The translations under genes and the position numbers were made by a program. A stretch of 64,000 nucleotides of DNA from an uncultured Clostridia bacterium. GTDB lineage: Bacteria > Bacillota > Clostridia > Oscillospirales > Ruminococcaceae. The stretch lies in the NCBI GenBank assembly GCA_947627875.1, contig CANQXS010000003.1, positions 82,227-146,226 of the forward strand. Direction: 5' to 3'. The notes beneath the pieces are model-generated. The model saw only the letters and a program-made list of their open reading frames with translations, was not told the origin of the DNA and searched no databases. How positions within the stretch are numbered: the stretch's first letter is position 1; each line of letters begins with the position of its first letter. Shown here in pieces: positions 26,973 through 35,126 of the stretch.

Positions 26973-27818
26973 TCAGGACGTCAGCCCGATGATCTCCTCT
27001 AAATCGAGCCCGGGGTGGAGCGCAAGGTTGAGCGCCGAGGATATAAGCTGCGCCGAACAGCTTATCAGCTTGTCTACCGAGCGGGGAGTTACCATAAGCG
27101 GCTCGCCGCCCTGCCTTTCGGCGCCGAGATCGGCTATAGTAGGCACTCCGACGGCTATGCAGGGGACCCCGAGAGTGGCTTTTGAGAGCTCTTTTCTCGA
27201 ATTGAGAACGCCGCTTCCGGGGGAGATCCCCGAATCGGTGAGCTGAACGGTTTTGCCTAAGTGCGAGAGCTCTGAGCAGGCGAGTGCGTCGACTGCGACT
27301 ACGAGCGACGGCTTTACCGACTCGCAGACCGATTTTATCAGCTCGCCGGCTTCTATCCCCGTCTGACCCATTACCCCCGGGGCGAAGGCGCATACCTCAC
27401 CGAGGTCGCTGCTGTAGAGCGAGGGAGCGTTGGTTTTGATGTGGCGGGTCGAAAAGATATGGGATATCACCCTCGGACCGAGGCTGTCGGGGGTTATGGC
27501 TTCGTTCCCGAGCCCGACGACGAGAACGCTCCCGCGGGCTTTCATAAGCGAGCGGAGCTCGTCTGCCAAGTCCGCCGCGCTCTGCTCAAAATTCTGCGGG
27601 CGCATATCGAGGCGGCTGCCGGTCTCGAGGGTTATATAGCGCCCCTTCGGCTTCTCGATTTTCTTCGCGGCGGAGTCTGAGGTCACCGAAACGTCGGTTA
27701 TCTCGAAGCAGGAGGTTTTCTTTGTGCTTACGGCGATCCCCTCGGGGAGGGGAGCCTCGGTCCGGATGGTTTCGGCGCGCTCGAGCGCAAGATCCGTTCT
27801 TTTGTAGGTATCCGACAT
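26973..27818 (-). CDS. gpr: Germination protease GPR
   Basis: Family A25 protease that degrades small acid-soluble spore proteins at the start of germination. Made in the forespore as a zymogen with a short propeptide; the N-terminal RTDLALERAE is the typical pro-region. The conserved VVGLGNEAITPDSLGPRV, AFAPGVMGQTGIEAGE, VAVDALACSEL and DSGISPGSGVLN are all present. The 281-residue length is slightly short. It has AAAGGACG before the ATG. I could not make out a convincing sigma-G promoter. Confidence 0.94.
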   Translation of the reverse strand: MSDTYKRTDLALERAETIRTEAPLPEGIAVSTKKTSCFEITDVSVTSDSAAKKIEKPKGRYITLETGSRLDMRPQNFEQSAADLADELRSLMKARGSVLVVGLGNEAITPDSLGPRVISHIFSTRHIKTNAPSLYSSDLGEVCAFAPGVMGQTGIEAGELIKSVCESVKPSLVVAVDALACSELSHLGKTVQLTDSGISPGSGVLNSRKELSKATLGVPCIAVGVPTIADLGAERQGGEPLMVTPRSVDKLISCSAQLISSALNLALHPGLDLEEIIGLTS

Positions 27819-27879
27819 AAAATACGTCCTTTCGCATCAAAAATTTTCCTGAATAGGGAGAAAAATTTTAAAAAAGGTA

Positions 27880-27908
27880 TTGCTTTTTTTGAAAAGTGAT
27901 GATATATT
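27880..27908 (+). promoter_or_regulatory. Promoter of rpsT
   Basis: TTGCTT, 17 bp, TATATT, giving a leader of about 125 nt. Confidence 0.65.
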
Positions 27909-27997
27909 TATTGTTGATACTTGTTGAATAAGTAAGGAGTCATTAACCTTTTGCATTTTCTCTCAGTCATGCAAGTAGCTTATCCAAATAAGTGCAT

Positions 27998-28044
27998 TTC
28001 ATACCCCGAGGTCGGGGCGCTAAGACGAAGGAGGTGTCTTAATG
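27998..28044 (+). promoter_or_regulatory. Structured rpsT leader with hairpin-enclosed ribosome binding site
   Basis: An upstream stem ACCCCGA-GG-TCGGGGC lies near 28002-28019. It is followed by TAAGAC, GAAGGAGGT, GTCTTA (28021-28041), a perfect 6-bp stem whose loop is the Shine-Dalgarno sequence, directly abutting the ATG of rpsT. This could allow autogenous or RNase-linked control. Confidence 0.7.
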
Positions 28045-28287
28045 GCAAACATTAAGTCTGCAAAGAAAAGAGTAGAGGTCATCAAGACCAAAACACTCAG
28101 GAACAAAATGGTTAAAAGCTCGCTGAAGACCGCCGTAAAGAAGGCGGAGAACGCCGACGCCGCTTCGAAGGAAGCCGCCGTCAGAGCAGCTATCAAGAAG
28201 GTAGATCAGGCTTGCGCCAAGGGTATTCTTCATAAGAACACCGCGGCGAGGAAAAAGTCGCAGCTCGCTAAGAAGCTCAACGGCTGA
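28042..28287 (+). CDS. rpsT: 30S ribosomal protein S20
   Basis: Primary 16S-binding protein of the small subunit. An 81-residue, lysine-rich helical protein: [17 protein letters not shown], then [16 protein letters not shown], and the S20 ending [20 protein letters not shown]. It stands next to gpr divergently, a common arrangement in Clostridia. Confidence 0.97.
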   Translation: MANIKSAKKRVEVIKTKTLRNKMVKSSLKTAVKKAENADAASKEAAVRAAIKKVDQACAKGILHKNTAARKKSQLAKKLNG

Positions 28288-28398
28288 TTTTAAAGGGGCT
28301 CCGTCGGGAGATTTTCCCGGCGGGGTATTTTTTCGCGGGCTCAGACGACAATAATTCTGCGCGCCGCGACAGATCCTGTTGAGAAAGGACGAAAAAAT

Positions 28399-28926
28399 AT
28401 GAAAAAATTTCTTACTGCGGCAGTTGCAGCAGCGATGATCCTCGCGCTTACGGCTTGCGGTCCCGAGGGAGGAACCGAGCCCGAAACGACTCAGGATACC
28501 ACCGCAGCCGCTCTAACGGTAAGCCTTCCCGAAACCGAGCCGGAGGCAACGACCCCCGCGCCCGAATCCGAGGCTCCTGCCGAAACCACCGCGGAACCCG
28601 CCGTTACCGAAGCTCAGGCTACTGCTGCCGAGGTCGTGACCACTGCCGAGGCGACCACCACCGAAGCCCCCGCGCAGGCAACGACTGCAAAGACCGAAGC
28701 CACCACCAAGGCGACCACTGCCGCCACTACCAAGGCTCCCGAAAAGACCACCGCCAAGGAGACTACCGAAGCAACAAAGGCTCCTGAGCCCGATGTCACC
28801 GACGAAAGCATCGTCGAGGGCGAAGGCGAGACCGAAGACCTCGGCGAATGGGAGGATATCCCGAATCTCGACGAATACCTTGCGGGTCTCGGAATCGAAA
28901 CCGGCGGGCTTGACGGCGGAGAATAA
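28399..28926 (+). CDS. Thr/Glu/Ala-rich predicted lipoprotein
   Basis: A 175-residue protein with a lipoprotein signal (MKKFLTAAVAAAMILALTAC), the lipid-modified Cys being near residue 20. The rest is low-complexity: repeated TTE, TTK, EAT and PE elements, first acidic, then with lysines (KTEATTKATTAATTKAP), and an acidic C-terminus. It is probably an extended, disordered surface chain that could be glycosylated on threonines. No domain is recognisable. GAGAAAGGACG precedes the ATG. Confidence 0.75.
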   Translation: MKKFLTAAVAAAMILALTACGPEGGTEPETTQDTTAAALTVSLPETEPEATTPAPESEAPAETTAEPAVTEAQATAAEVVTTAEATTTEAPAQATTAKTEATTKATTAATTKAPEKTTAKETTEATKAPEPDVTDESIVEGEGETEDLGEWEDIPNLDEYLAGLGIETGGLDGGE

Positions 28927-28938
28927 CGCATCATAACA

Positions 28939-28975
28939 AAAAGCTCTCTCCTATTCGGAGGGAGCTTAATTTTTT
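28939..28975 (+). terminator. Terminator of the lipoprotein gene
   Basis: AAGCTCTCTCC, TATTC, GGAGGGAGCTT, AATTTTTT. Its other strand also has a short T-run, so it may serve the convergent S41 gene too. Confidence 0.88.
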
Positions 28976-28986
28976 GCGTTATTGTA

Positions 28987-30189
28987 TTATCCTATAGGTA
29001 TTTGGCTTGTCAGTACCTCTATCGCGCGCTTGAGCGCCGGGTCGGTGGTTTCGTCAAGGGCGGCGAGCTCCTCGTCGGTGTCGTCAAAGGTGGCGGGGGC
29101 TTCGTAGTCGGGCTTTATGCCTACGCCCTCTATTGCGATGTTTTCTGAGCTGAGCGTTGAAATGGGGAGGATTATCGCGGTGCCGTCGTAGAGCGGGTAC
29201 GACTCGAACAGGTTCCCTTCGCCCGCGGTGCTCACCCCGACGGTAGAAGCCGCGAGCCGGTCTTTTAAGACCGCCGCCATAAGCTCGGCGGGTCCTTCGG
29301 TGCGGGAATTAACTATCACGCAGAGCGGAATATCCGCTTCGCGCGAGCCCGAGGCGGTGTCGTAAACCGTGACCGTTCCGTCGCGGCTCTCGTTCATAGC
29401 AACCGTTGTTCCCGCAGGCAGCAAAGCCCCGAGGATATTTACCGCAGGGTCGAAAAGCTGACCGCTGTTGTTGCGCAGGTCGATAAGAAGCCCTGTGATG
29501 TCCTGAGAGCGGAGCATCGAATACGCCGCTATAAACTGCTGATAGGTCTTTTCGTTGAATTCGGTGACCTTAATATATCCGAGAGAGCCGTATGTCGCCG
29601 TCCTTACGGTCGCCACGGTCATCTGTATCGTAGAGACGACAGCCGAGCGGTCTACTCCGGCGGTCCTCAGCGTAAGCTCAAGCTGAGTTCCCACGGCGCT
29701 CCTCAAAAGCTCGGTCGCTTCGGAATAGCCTATATCGAGCGCGCTCTGACCGTTTATTTCAACAATGCTGTCTCCGACCGATATCCCCGCAGTAGCGGCG
29801 GGGCTGTTTGCAAGGACCTCGGTGACCGTCGGGTATCCGCCGTCCTCCTTGGTATAAACCCCTATGCCGAGGTGGGTGCCGCTCAAATGCTCGCGGTAAA
29901 GGGTGTATTCCTGTGCGGTCATATAGCGGGCGTCGGCGTTGTCGAGAATAGAGATATATCCGTTGGCGAGAGCCTCGATAAGCTTGTCTTCGTCGATGGT
30001 GCCGTCGTAATATGCGCGGACGTATGCGTCGATCTGCTCTAACTTCTGATACATCTCGGCGCGCTGCTGAACGTCGGGTATAAGGCTGTTGTAAATGCCC
30101 ATTGAGTAGCTCGTCGAGATGATAAAGGTTATCGCGGCGGCGATCGCCATAAGAGCGATCGTAAGTCCGAGCGGGATTTTCCGGTTCAT
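28987..30189 (-). CDS. S41-family (CtpA-like) protein lacking catalytic Ser and Lys
   Basis: A 400-residue protein with an N-terminal membrane anchor (residues ~7-27), a PDZ domain (LGIGVYTKEDGG to LELTLRTAG, ~95-180) and an S41 tail-specific protease fold. In active relatives the Ser-Lys dyad lies in S-A-S-A-S-E and F-G-K-G. Here the aligned positions read T-E-G-P-A-E and A-G-E-G, so Ser is Gly and Lys is Glu; the Asp eight residues after the Glu is kept. It therefore looks proteolytically dead and may bind C-terminal peptides through PDZ. It is the last gene of the pucR-ftsEX-M23 group, where active CtpA is usual. Confidence 0.88.
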   Translation of the reverse strand: MNRKIPLGLTIALMAIAAAITFIISTSYSMGIYNSLIPDVQQRAEMYQKLEQIDAYVRAYYDGTIDEDKLIEALANGYISILDNADARYMTAQEYTLYREHLSGTHLGIGVYTKEDGGYPTVTEVLANSPAATAGISVGDSIVEINGQSALDIGYSEATELLRSAVGTQLELTLRTAGVDRSAVVSTIQMTVATVRTATYGSLGYIKVTEFNEKTYQQFIAAYSMLRSQDITGLLIDLRNNSGQLFDPAVNILGALLPAGTTVAMNESRDGTVTVYDTASGSREADIPLCVIVNSRTEGPAELMAAVLKDRLAASTVGVSTAGEGNLFESYPLYDGTAIILPISTLSSENIAIEGVGIKPDYEAPATFDDTDEELAALDETTDPALKRAIEVLTSQIPIG

Positions 30190-30199
30190 ACTGATTTCC

Positions 30200-31510
30200 T
30201 TACTTTACGATGAGATTTACTTTCGAACCCTGCGGGTCAACTCTGTCGCCGTCGATACGGGTCTCAAAGTGGAGGTGCCAGCCGGTCGAGTCGCCGGTAG
30301 AGCCGACGTATCCCAGAACGTCGCCGGTCGAGACCTTCTGCCCGACCTTGACTATTATCTTTTCGGCGTGACCGTAAACGGTGGTATATCCGCCGCCGTG
30401 GTCGATTATGCAGTAGTTTCCGAAGCCGCTTCCGCAGCCGCAGGATTTTTTCTTTCCGTAGTTATGGGTGCAGGAGTTGTTTACGAATATTACCTCGCCC
30501 GAGTTGGCGGCGCATATCTCGGCGCCGTGAATGCTGCCGTCGGAGATGTCTATTCCGCGGTGCATCCTTCCCGAACGCATCCCGTATTTGGATGTTATGG
30601 TGTAGTGACCGGGGCAGGGCCAGAGGAAGGTCCCTTCGGGCAGGTCGCCCATATACTGCGCGCGTGAAGCCTTGCGGATTATATCCTGAATTTCCTTCTC
30701 GAGCTTGTCCGCCTCTTTGTCGAGGGCTTCCTTGTCGTCCTCATAGGCGTCTTCCTTGTCTTTAAGAGCCGCAATAGCCTTTTTCGACTGCGATAAAAGG
30801 TCCTGAAGCTCAACGAGCTTGTCGTTCCACTGAGCCTGAAGGTCTTCCTGTTCCGTTTTCTTGCCCTCGGTTATTTCAACGGTCTCTTCGAGCGCGGCGA
30901 CTTCGTTTTCGAGTTCGAGCTTGTCGGCTTCATATTCCGCCGCGGTGTCGAGCATCGACTGAATGAGCTGTGCGTCGTTTTTGGAGACGCGCTTGACGAG
31001 CTCTATTTTCATCAGCATATCGAAGAAATCGGTCGAGCCGAGGACTATCGACGCAACGGAATCGTTTCCGCTGAGATAGATGGCTCTTAAGCGCTTGCCG
31101 TAGAGCTCGGTGTTTTCCTCTATCTCCTGTTCCTTAGCCTCGATTTTTAAGGACTGTATCTCGATCTCGCCCTCAAGAGCCGCAATTTCGTCTTCGAGCG
31201 ATTCTATCTGAGAGGTGTAGTCGCTTATGAGGTCGACAAGGGTGCGGATATATTCCTCGGTGGCTTCGATCTGCTCGTCGATGGCTTCCTGGTTTTCCTT
31301 TTCCTTTGCGATGTCGTCCTTGGTGCTCTTTATTTTCTTGTCGATCTCTTTCTGCTCAGCCTCTATTTCCTTGAGGCGCTGTTCGAGCTCGGACTGCGTT
31401 GAAGCCTCGGTCACGGTAAGACTCGAGGCTGAATACGACGCAAAGCTTATGACCACCGCCAGAGCGGTGACGACAGTGAATATTTTCCTGAATAAAACGC
31501 GGTGTTTCAA
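30200..31510 (-). CDS. EnvC-like M23 peptidase with long coiled coil
   Basis: A 436-residue exported protein: signal peptide (~1-30), a coiled coil of about 250 residues (repeated E/K/Q heptads) and a C-terminal LytM domain. The zinc ligands are present: HRGIDI and HLHFE, with GYTTVYGHAEK between. It also contains an unusual cysteine-rich insert, CTHNYGKKKSCGCGSGFGN. In this position such proteins are the partner that FtsEX activates to cut peptidoglycan at division. Start is TTG with GAAAGGAGCC upstream. It lies between ftsX and the S41 gene. Confidence 0.9.
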   Translation of the reverse strand: MKHRVLFRKIFTVVTALAVVISFASYSASSLTVTEASTQSELEQRLKEIEAEQKEIDKKIKSTKDDIAKEKENQEAIDEQIEATEEYIRTLVDLISDYTSQIESLEDEIAALEGEIEIQSLKIEAKEQEIEENTELYGKRLRAIYLSGNDSVASIVLGSTDFFDMLMKIELVKRVSKNDAQLIQSMLDTAAEYEADKLELENEVAALEETVEITEGKKTEQEDLQAQWNDKLVELQDLLSQSKKAIAALKDKEDAYEDDKEALDKEADKLEKEIQDIIRKASRAQYMGDLPEGTFLWPCPGHYTITSKYGMRSGRMHRGIDISDGSIHGAEICAANSGEVIFVNNSCTHNYGKKKSCGCGSGFGNYCIIDHGGGYTTVYGHAEKIIVKVGQKVSTGDVLGYVGSTGDSTGWHLHFETRIDGDRVDPQGSKVNLIVK

Positions 31511-31540
31511 TGCCGGCTCCTTTCAACAGTCTATGACGGA

Positions 31541-32449
31541 TCAGACGTTTAAATGCTTGCGGGTGGAGACGACCGTGCCGACGGCGCTCAAAATTATGCC
31601 GAAGGCAAGATATGCGAGACCGGTTTTCAGCGCGATGCTTTCAAACGGGATTATCGCGGAGAGACCGAATATCGAGAATACGTTGGCGTCGCTCGAGAGC
31701 ATTTTGAATACCTCGGTATAGGCGAACCAGGTCATTCCGAAGGCTATCCCCGCGGATACGACGCCTATTACGAGCCCCTCTACGAAGAAGGGAATCTCGA
31801 TAAACGACTTCGACGCGCCGACGTATCTCATAATGCTTATCTCGCGCCTGCGGGCGTAAACGCTCGCGCGGGTGGAATTGGAGATTATAACGAAGCAGAC
31901 GATTATCAGCGCGGCGGTTATCGCCGAGAAGAGTATCGCGCAGACGTTTCTTATGCCCGTCAGTATGCTTGCAAAGTCGTTCGGCGCCTGCACCGATTCC
32001 ACGAACTGAAGCTGCTGTATCTGCTTTACGGTCTCGGAGAGCTCCGAAATGTCGCTCACCCTTACCCTATAAGTGTCGGGCAGGGGGTTGTTATGGATAT
32101 AAGAGGCGAAATACGCCTTTTCGTCTTCTGTCATAGTCTCCTGCATATCGGCAAGCGCCTCGTCGCGGGAGTAGAAGTTTACCTCGAAAATATTCGGGTT
32201 TTGGGCGAGCTGCTCGCCCAAAAGGGTAACGTTATTGTCGGGGGTGCCGTCCAATATGACGACCATAACCTCGTTGCGCTTTTCTATTGCGCCTATCATC
32301 TGGGTTATATTGAACGAAACAAGGACGGATATTCCGACCATTATAAGCGATATCGTTATAACGCAGAGGGAAGCGAAGGAATTTACGCGGTTGAACCAAA
32401 GCCCCGCGAAGCCCTGCTTCACAAGATACTTAAAACTATTTAGCCTCAT
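31541..32449 (-). CDS. ftsX: Cell division protein FtsX
   Basis: Permease-like subunit of FtsEX. A 302-residue protein with four membrane helices: one near residues 22-45, a ~130-residue outer loop (which contacts the hydrolase) and three helices in the C-terminal half. RREISIMRYVGASKSFIEIPF is the FtsX-family motif. It overlaps ftsE by 14 bp. Confidence 0.95.
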   Translation of the reverse strand: MRLNSFKYLVKQGFAGLWFNRVNSFASLCVITISLIMVGISVLVSFNITQMIGAIEKRNEVMVVILDGTPDNNVTLLGEQLAQNPNIFEVNFYSRDEALADMQETMTEDEKAYFASYIHNNPLPDTYRVRVSDISELSETVKQIQQLQFVESVQAPNDFASILTGIRNVCAILFSAITAALIIVCFVIISNSTRASVYARRREISIMRYVGASKSFIEIPFFVEGLVIGVVSAGIAFGMTWFAYTEVFKMLSSDANVFSIFGLSAIIPFESIALKTGLAYLAFGIILSAVGTVVSTRKHLNV

Positions 32450-33125
32450 CTGCGCCCCCTATGATTTCGTCGAAGACCACGGCGCCGGTGTTGATGTTGA
32501 TTATGCGCCCGCCGAAATAGCGCACGAGGTCGTGCTGATGGGTGACCATAAGAACTGTGGTGCCGCACTCCTCGTTTATCGACTTTAAAAGATCGACTAT
32601 CTCGAAGCTCCTTGCGGGGTCAACGTTGCCTGTGGGCTCGTCCGCTATGATGAGCTGAGGGTCGTTGACGAGGGCTCTTGCAAGAGCGACGCGCTGCTGC
32701 TCGCCGCCCGAGAGGTCGTTGGGATAGGATTTAGCCTTCTGGGTGAGCCCTACAAGGCTTATAACGTAGGGGACTCTCGTCCTGATGTATTTAGTGGGCG
32801 CGTCGATAACTCTGAGCGCGAACGCCACATTGTCGTAAACGGTCATATTCGGAATCAGGCGGAAATCCTGAAAAACCACGCCGATGGTTCGGCGCAGTTT
32901 CGGAATGTTTCTCTGCTTCATCGAGGAGAGGTTAAAGCCGTTTACGGTGACCTCTCCCTCGGTGGCGGTGAGCTCGCGGAGAAGCAGCTTTATAAGCGTT
33001 GACTTGCCGGCGCCGTTGGCTCCGACAACGAAGACGAATTCATCGTCTTCTATTTTAAGGTTTATGCGGCTCAAAGCCTGCTGACCGTTGGGGTATGTAT
33101 ATGAAACGTTGCGAAATTCAACCAT
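32436..33125 (-). CDS. ftsE: Cell division ATP-binding protein FtsE
   Basis: ATPase subunit that drives FtsX and so the periplasm-side hydrolase. 229 residues with Walker A GANGAGKST, signature LSGGEQQRVALARALVNDP, Walker B LIIADEPTGNVDP and H-loop MVTHQHDLV. The start region MVEFRNVSYTYPNGQQAL is typical of FtsE. Preceded after 33 bp by the PucR-type gene. Confidence 0.96.
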   Translation of the reverse strand: MVEFRNVSYTYPNGQQALSRINLKIEDDEFVFVVGANGAGKSTLIKLLLRELTATEGEVTVNGFNLSSMKQRNIPKLRRTIGVVFQDFRLIPNMTVYDNVAFALRVIDAPTKYIRTRVPYVISLVGLTQKAKSYPNDLSGGEQQRVALARALVNDPQLIIADEPTGNVDPARSFEIVDLLKSINEECGTTVLMVTHQHDLVRYFGGRIININTGAVVFDEIIGGADEAK

Positions 33126-33158
33126 TCGGGGTAACTGCTCCTTTCAGGCAGCAAAAAA

Positions 33159-34244
33159 TCAATACTTTGTGGGCTCCGAGGAAAGGTATTTCTTGACCAT
33201 AAGCGCGATCTTGAAGATGATAGCGTGGTCGAACTCGCGAAGGTCGAGCCCCGTGAGCTTCTTTATCTTCTCGAGGCGGTAAACAAGGGTGTTTCTGTGG
33301 ACAAAGAGCTTGCGCGAGGTCTCCGAGACGTTGAGGTTGTTCTCGAAGAACTTCTGAATAGTGAACAGAGTCTCCTGGTCGAGCGACTCTATTGAGCCCT
33401 TCTTGAAAACTTCCTTGAGGAAGGTCTCGCAGAGGGTGGTGGGTAGGTGGTAGATGAGCCTTGCGATGCCGAGATTTTCATAGCTTACTATGGTTTTATC
33501 GGTGTCGAATACCTTTCCGACCTCGAGGGCTATCTGGGCTTCTTTAAACGAGACCGCAAGCGCGCGGACGGTATCGACAACGGTGCCGATTCCGACGTTT
33601 ACCCTCGTGTAGAATTCGCTCGAAAGGGTATCGGCAATAGAGAACGCCAGCTTTTCGAGGTCGGCGGGCTCAATCGACGGGCGGACCTCTTTAATGAGGA
33701 CGATATCCGCCTCGGAGGTGGTGAAAACAAAGTCTTTATTCTTGTCGGGGAAGAGGTTCTGAATAACGTCGAACGCGGAGACGTCGTTGGAAGAGACTAT
33801 TCTTATGAGCAGTACGACGCGGTGCGCTTCGTTGTTGAAATGGAGCTCGCGCGCCTTTATCATAATGTCTCCCGGGAGAATATTGTCTAAAACGACGTTC
33901 TTGACGAAGTTGGTGCGGTCATACTTTTCGTCGTAGAACTGCTGGAGATTCGAGAGGGCAACGCAGAGCATCGAAGCGGTCTTATAGGCAGACTCGTCCG
34001 TTCCCTCGACAAATACGGCGTATTCATTCTTGGTCTTGGCTCCAAAGGGCTTATAGGTGTAGCCGTCGCGGACGAAATAATCGAAGGTCTCGTTCAGATC
34101 CAACGATACATATTCGTTTGCGGAGCCTATCTTTGAGACGTCGCTGCAGGCTACTACAAGGGCTCCCTCGTCGACGACGCCGATCTCACAGCCGACCGTC
34201 TCGCTCATCTGATGTACGATACCTTGGAAAAATCTGTTAGGCAT
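33159..34244 (-). CDS. PucR/CdaR-type transcriptional regulator
   Basis: A 361-residue regulator. The C-terminal ~60 residues are the PucR-type helix-turn-helix: LNVSETSRKLFVHRNTLVYR then LEKIKKLTGLDL. A GGDEF-like middle domain (VNVGIGTVVDTVRAL, FKEAQIALEVGK) and an N-terminal sensor region precede it. Relatives sense sugar acids or purines; the ligand here is unknown. It is the first gene before ftsE with a 33-bp gap, so division genes may be co-transcribed with it. Confidence 0.88.
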   Translation of the reverse strand: MPNRFFQGIVHQMSETVGCEIGVVDEGALVVACSDVSKIGSANEYVSLDLNETFDYFVRDGYTYKPFGAKTKNEYAVFVEGTDESAYKTASMLCVALSNLQQFYDEKYDRTNFVKNVVLDNILPGDIMIKARELHFNNEAHRVVLLIRIVSSNDVSAFDVIQNLFPDKNKDFVFTTSEADIVLIKEVRPSIEPADLEKLAFSIADTLSSEFYTRVNVGIGTVVDTVRALAVSFKEAQIALEVGKVFDTDKTIVSYENLGIARLIYHLPTTLCETFLKEVFKKGSIESLDQETLFTIQKFFENNLNVSETSRKLFVHRNTLVYRLEKIKKLTGLDLREFDHAIIFKIALMVKKYLSSEPTKY

Positions 34245-34382
34245 AGTTGTTACTCCCCAAAAAATATTTCAGCACTCTTTCCGAACGCGGGCATTTAAGC
34301 CCGAGCGCTCGCTTCGTATGCGACGCGTGCGCTTTTTATGCGCCGTAAACCGACCGCAACGCCGAATTTTCGCGTCTGAATC

Positions 34383-34391
34383 ATTATATCA
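34383..34391 (-). promoter_or_regulatory. Extended -10 promoter of the PucR-type gene
   Basis: Minus strand TGATATAAT, an extended -10 with no good -35. The leader of ~130 nt contains a CGGGC-ATTTAA-GCCCG stem (near 34288-34303). The remainder of the 386-bp gap holds only the ptsH terminator. Confidence 0.55.
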
Positions 34392-34555
34392 TTTATTTTC
34401 GGAAGATGTGTTAATAAAGTGTGAATAACCACAAAAAAATAATGACTTTTTTATACAGAATCACCAACGTACAAATTTTGCCTCCGAAAACGGGAAAATA
34501 TATGTGCAAAAGTACAGACTACGCGGGGCGAAAATCTGGAAAGGGGAGCCCCGAA

Positions 34556-34595
34556 GGCAAAAAAGAAACGGCTCCGCCAAAGCGCGAAGCCGTTT
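34556..34595 (-). terminator. Terminator of ptsH
   Basis: On the minus strand AAACGGCTTCGC, loop, GGCGGAGCCGTTT followed by CTTTTTT. Confidence 0.85.
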
Positions 34596-34630
34596 ACAGG
34601 GAAAAATCACTGATGTTAAGATGATGGCTC

Positions 34631-34906
34631 TTATGATCTTGCTTCTTCGGAAAACTCGCTGTCCACCAAAGAAACGAGACTCGAAACGGCGGTTTCCTCG
34701 TCTGCTCCGTCGGCTATGATGCGGATACCGGTTCCGCCGATAATGCCGAGGGACAGTACACCGAGAAGGCTCTTGCCGTTTACACGTCTCTCTTCCTTTT
34801 CGACCCAAATCGAAGACTTGAATTCGTTTGCCTTCTGGATGAAGAAGGTTGCCGGACGGGCGTGAAGACCGATCTGATTCTTAACAACTACATCTTTAAC
34901 AAACAT
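34631..34906 (-). CDS. ptsH: HPr-family phosphocarrier protein
   Basis: Small phosphocarrier of the PTS and, in Firmicutes, co-regulator of CcpA. 91 residues; the active His is in NQIGLHARPA, so it is HPr and not Crh. The regulatory serine region reads VNGKSLLGVLSLG, with Ser kept at the Ser46 position. No enzyme I gene is adjacent. Own promoter and terminator. Confidence 0.93.
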   Translation of the reverse strand: MFVKDVVVKNQIGLHARPATFFIQKANEFKSSIWVEKEERRVNGKSLLGVLSLGIIGGTGIRIIADGADEETAVSSLVSLVDSEFSEEARS

Positions 34907-34960
34907 AACATACTCTCCGTTTCAATTATTAAAATGTACCTGTTGGATTAACGTGATGTT

Positions 34961-34989
34961 AGTATACAAATTTTTTTGCCGATAGTCAA
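34961..34989 (-). promoter_or_regulatory. Promoter of ptsH
   Basis: Minus strand TTGACT, 17 bp, TATACT. Confidence 0.85.
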
Positions 34990-35126
34990 CGGACAAAACC
35001 GATGAATCAAAGCTTTTCACCAAAATTTCTGCCATTTGCCGACGCCCTGCCAAATTTTAAGACCCCAATTTGTGCATTTTGCTATAGATTTTTCAGCGAA
35101 TGAGAGCACAATAAACAAACAAAAAT

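Noticed and set aside
34245-34560. Small gene in the gap between the PucR-type gene and ptsH
   Set aside because: The short ORFs lack ribosome binding sites and overlap the extended -10 promoter and the ptsH terminator.
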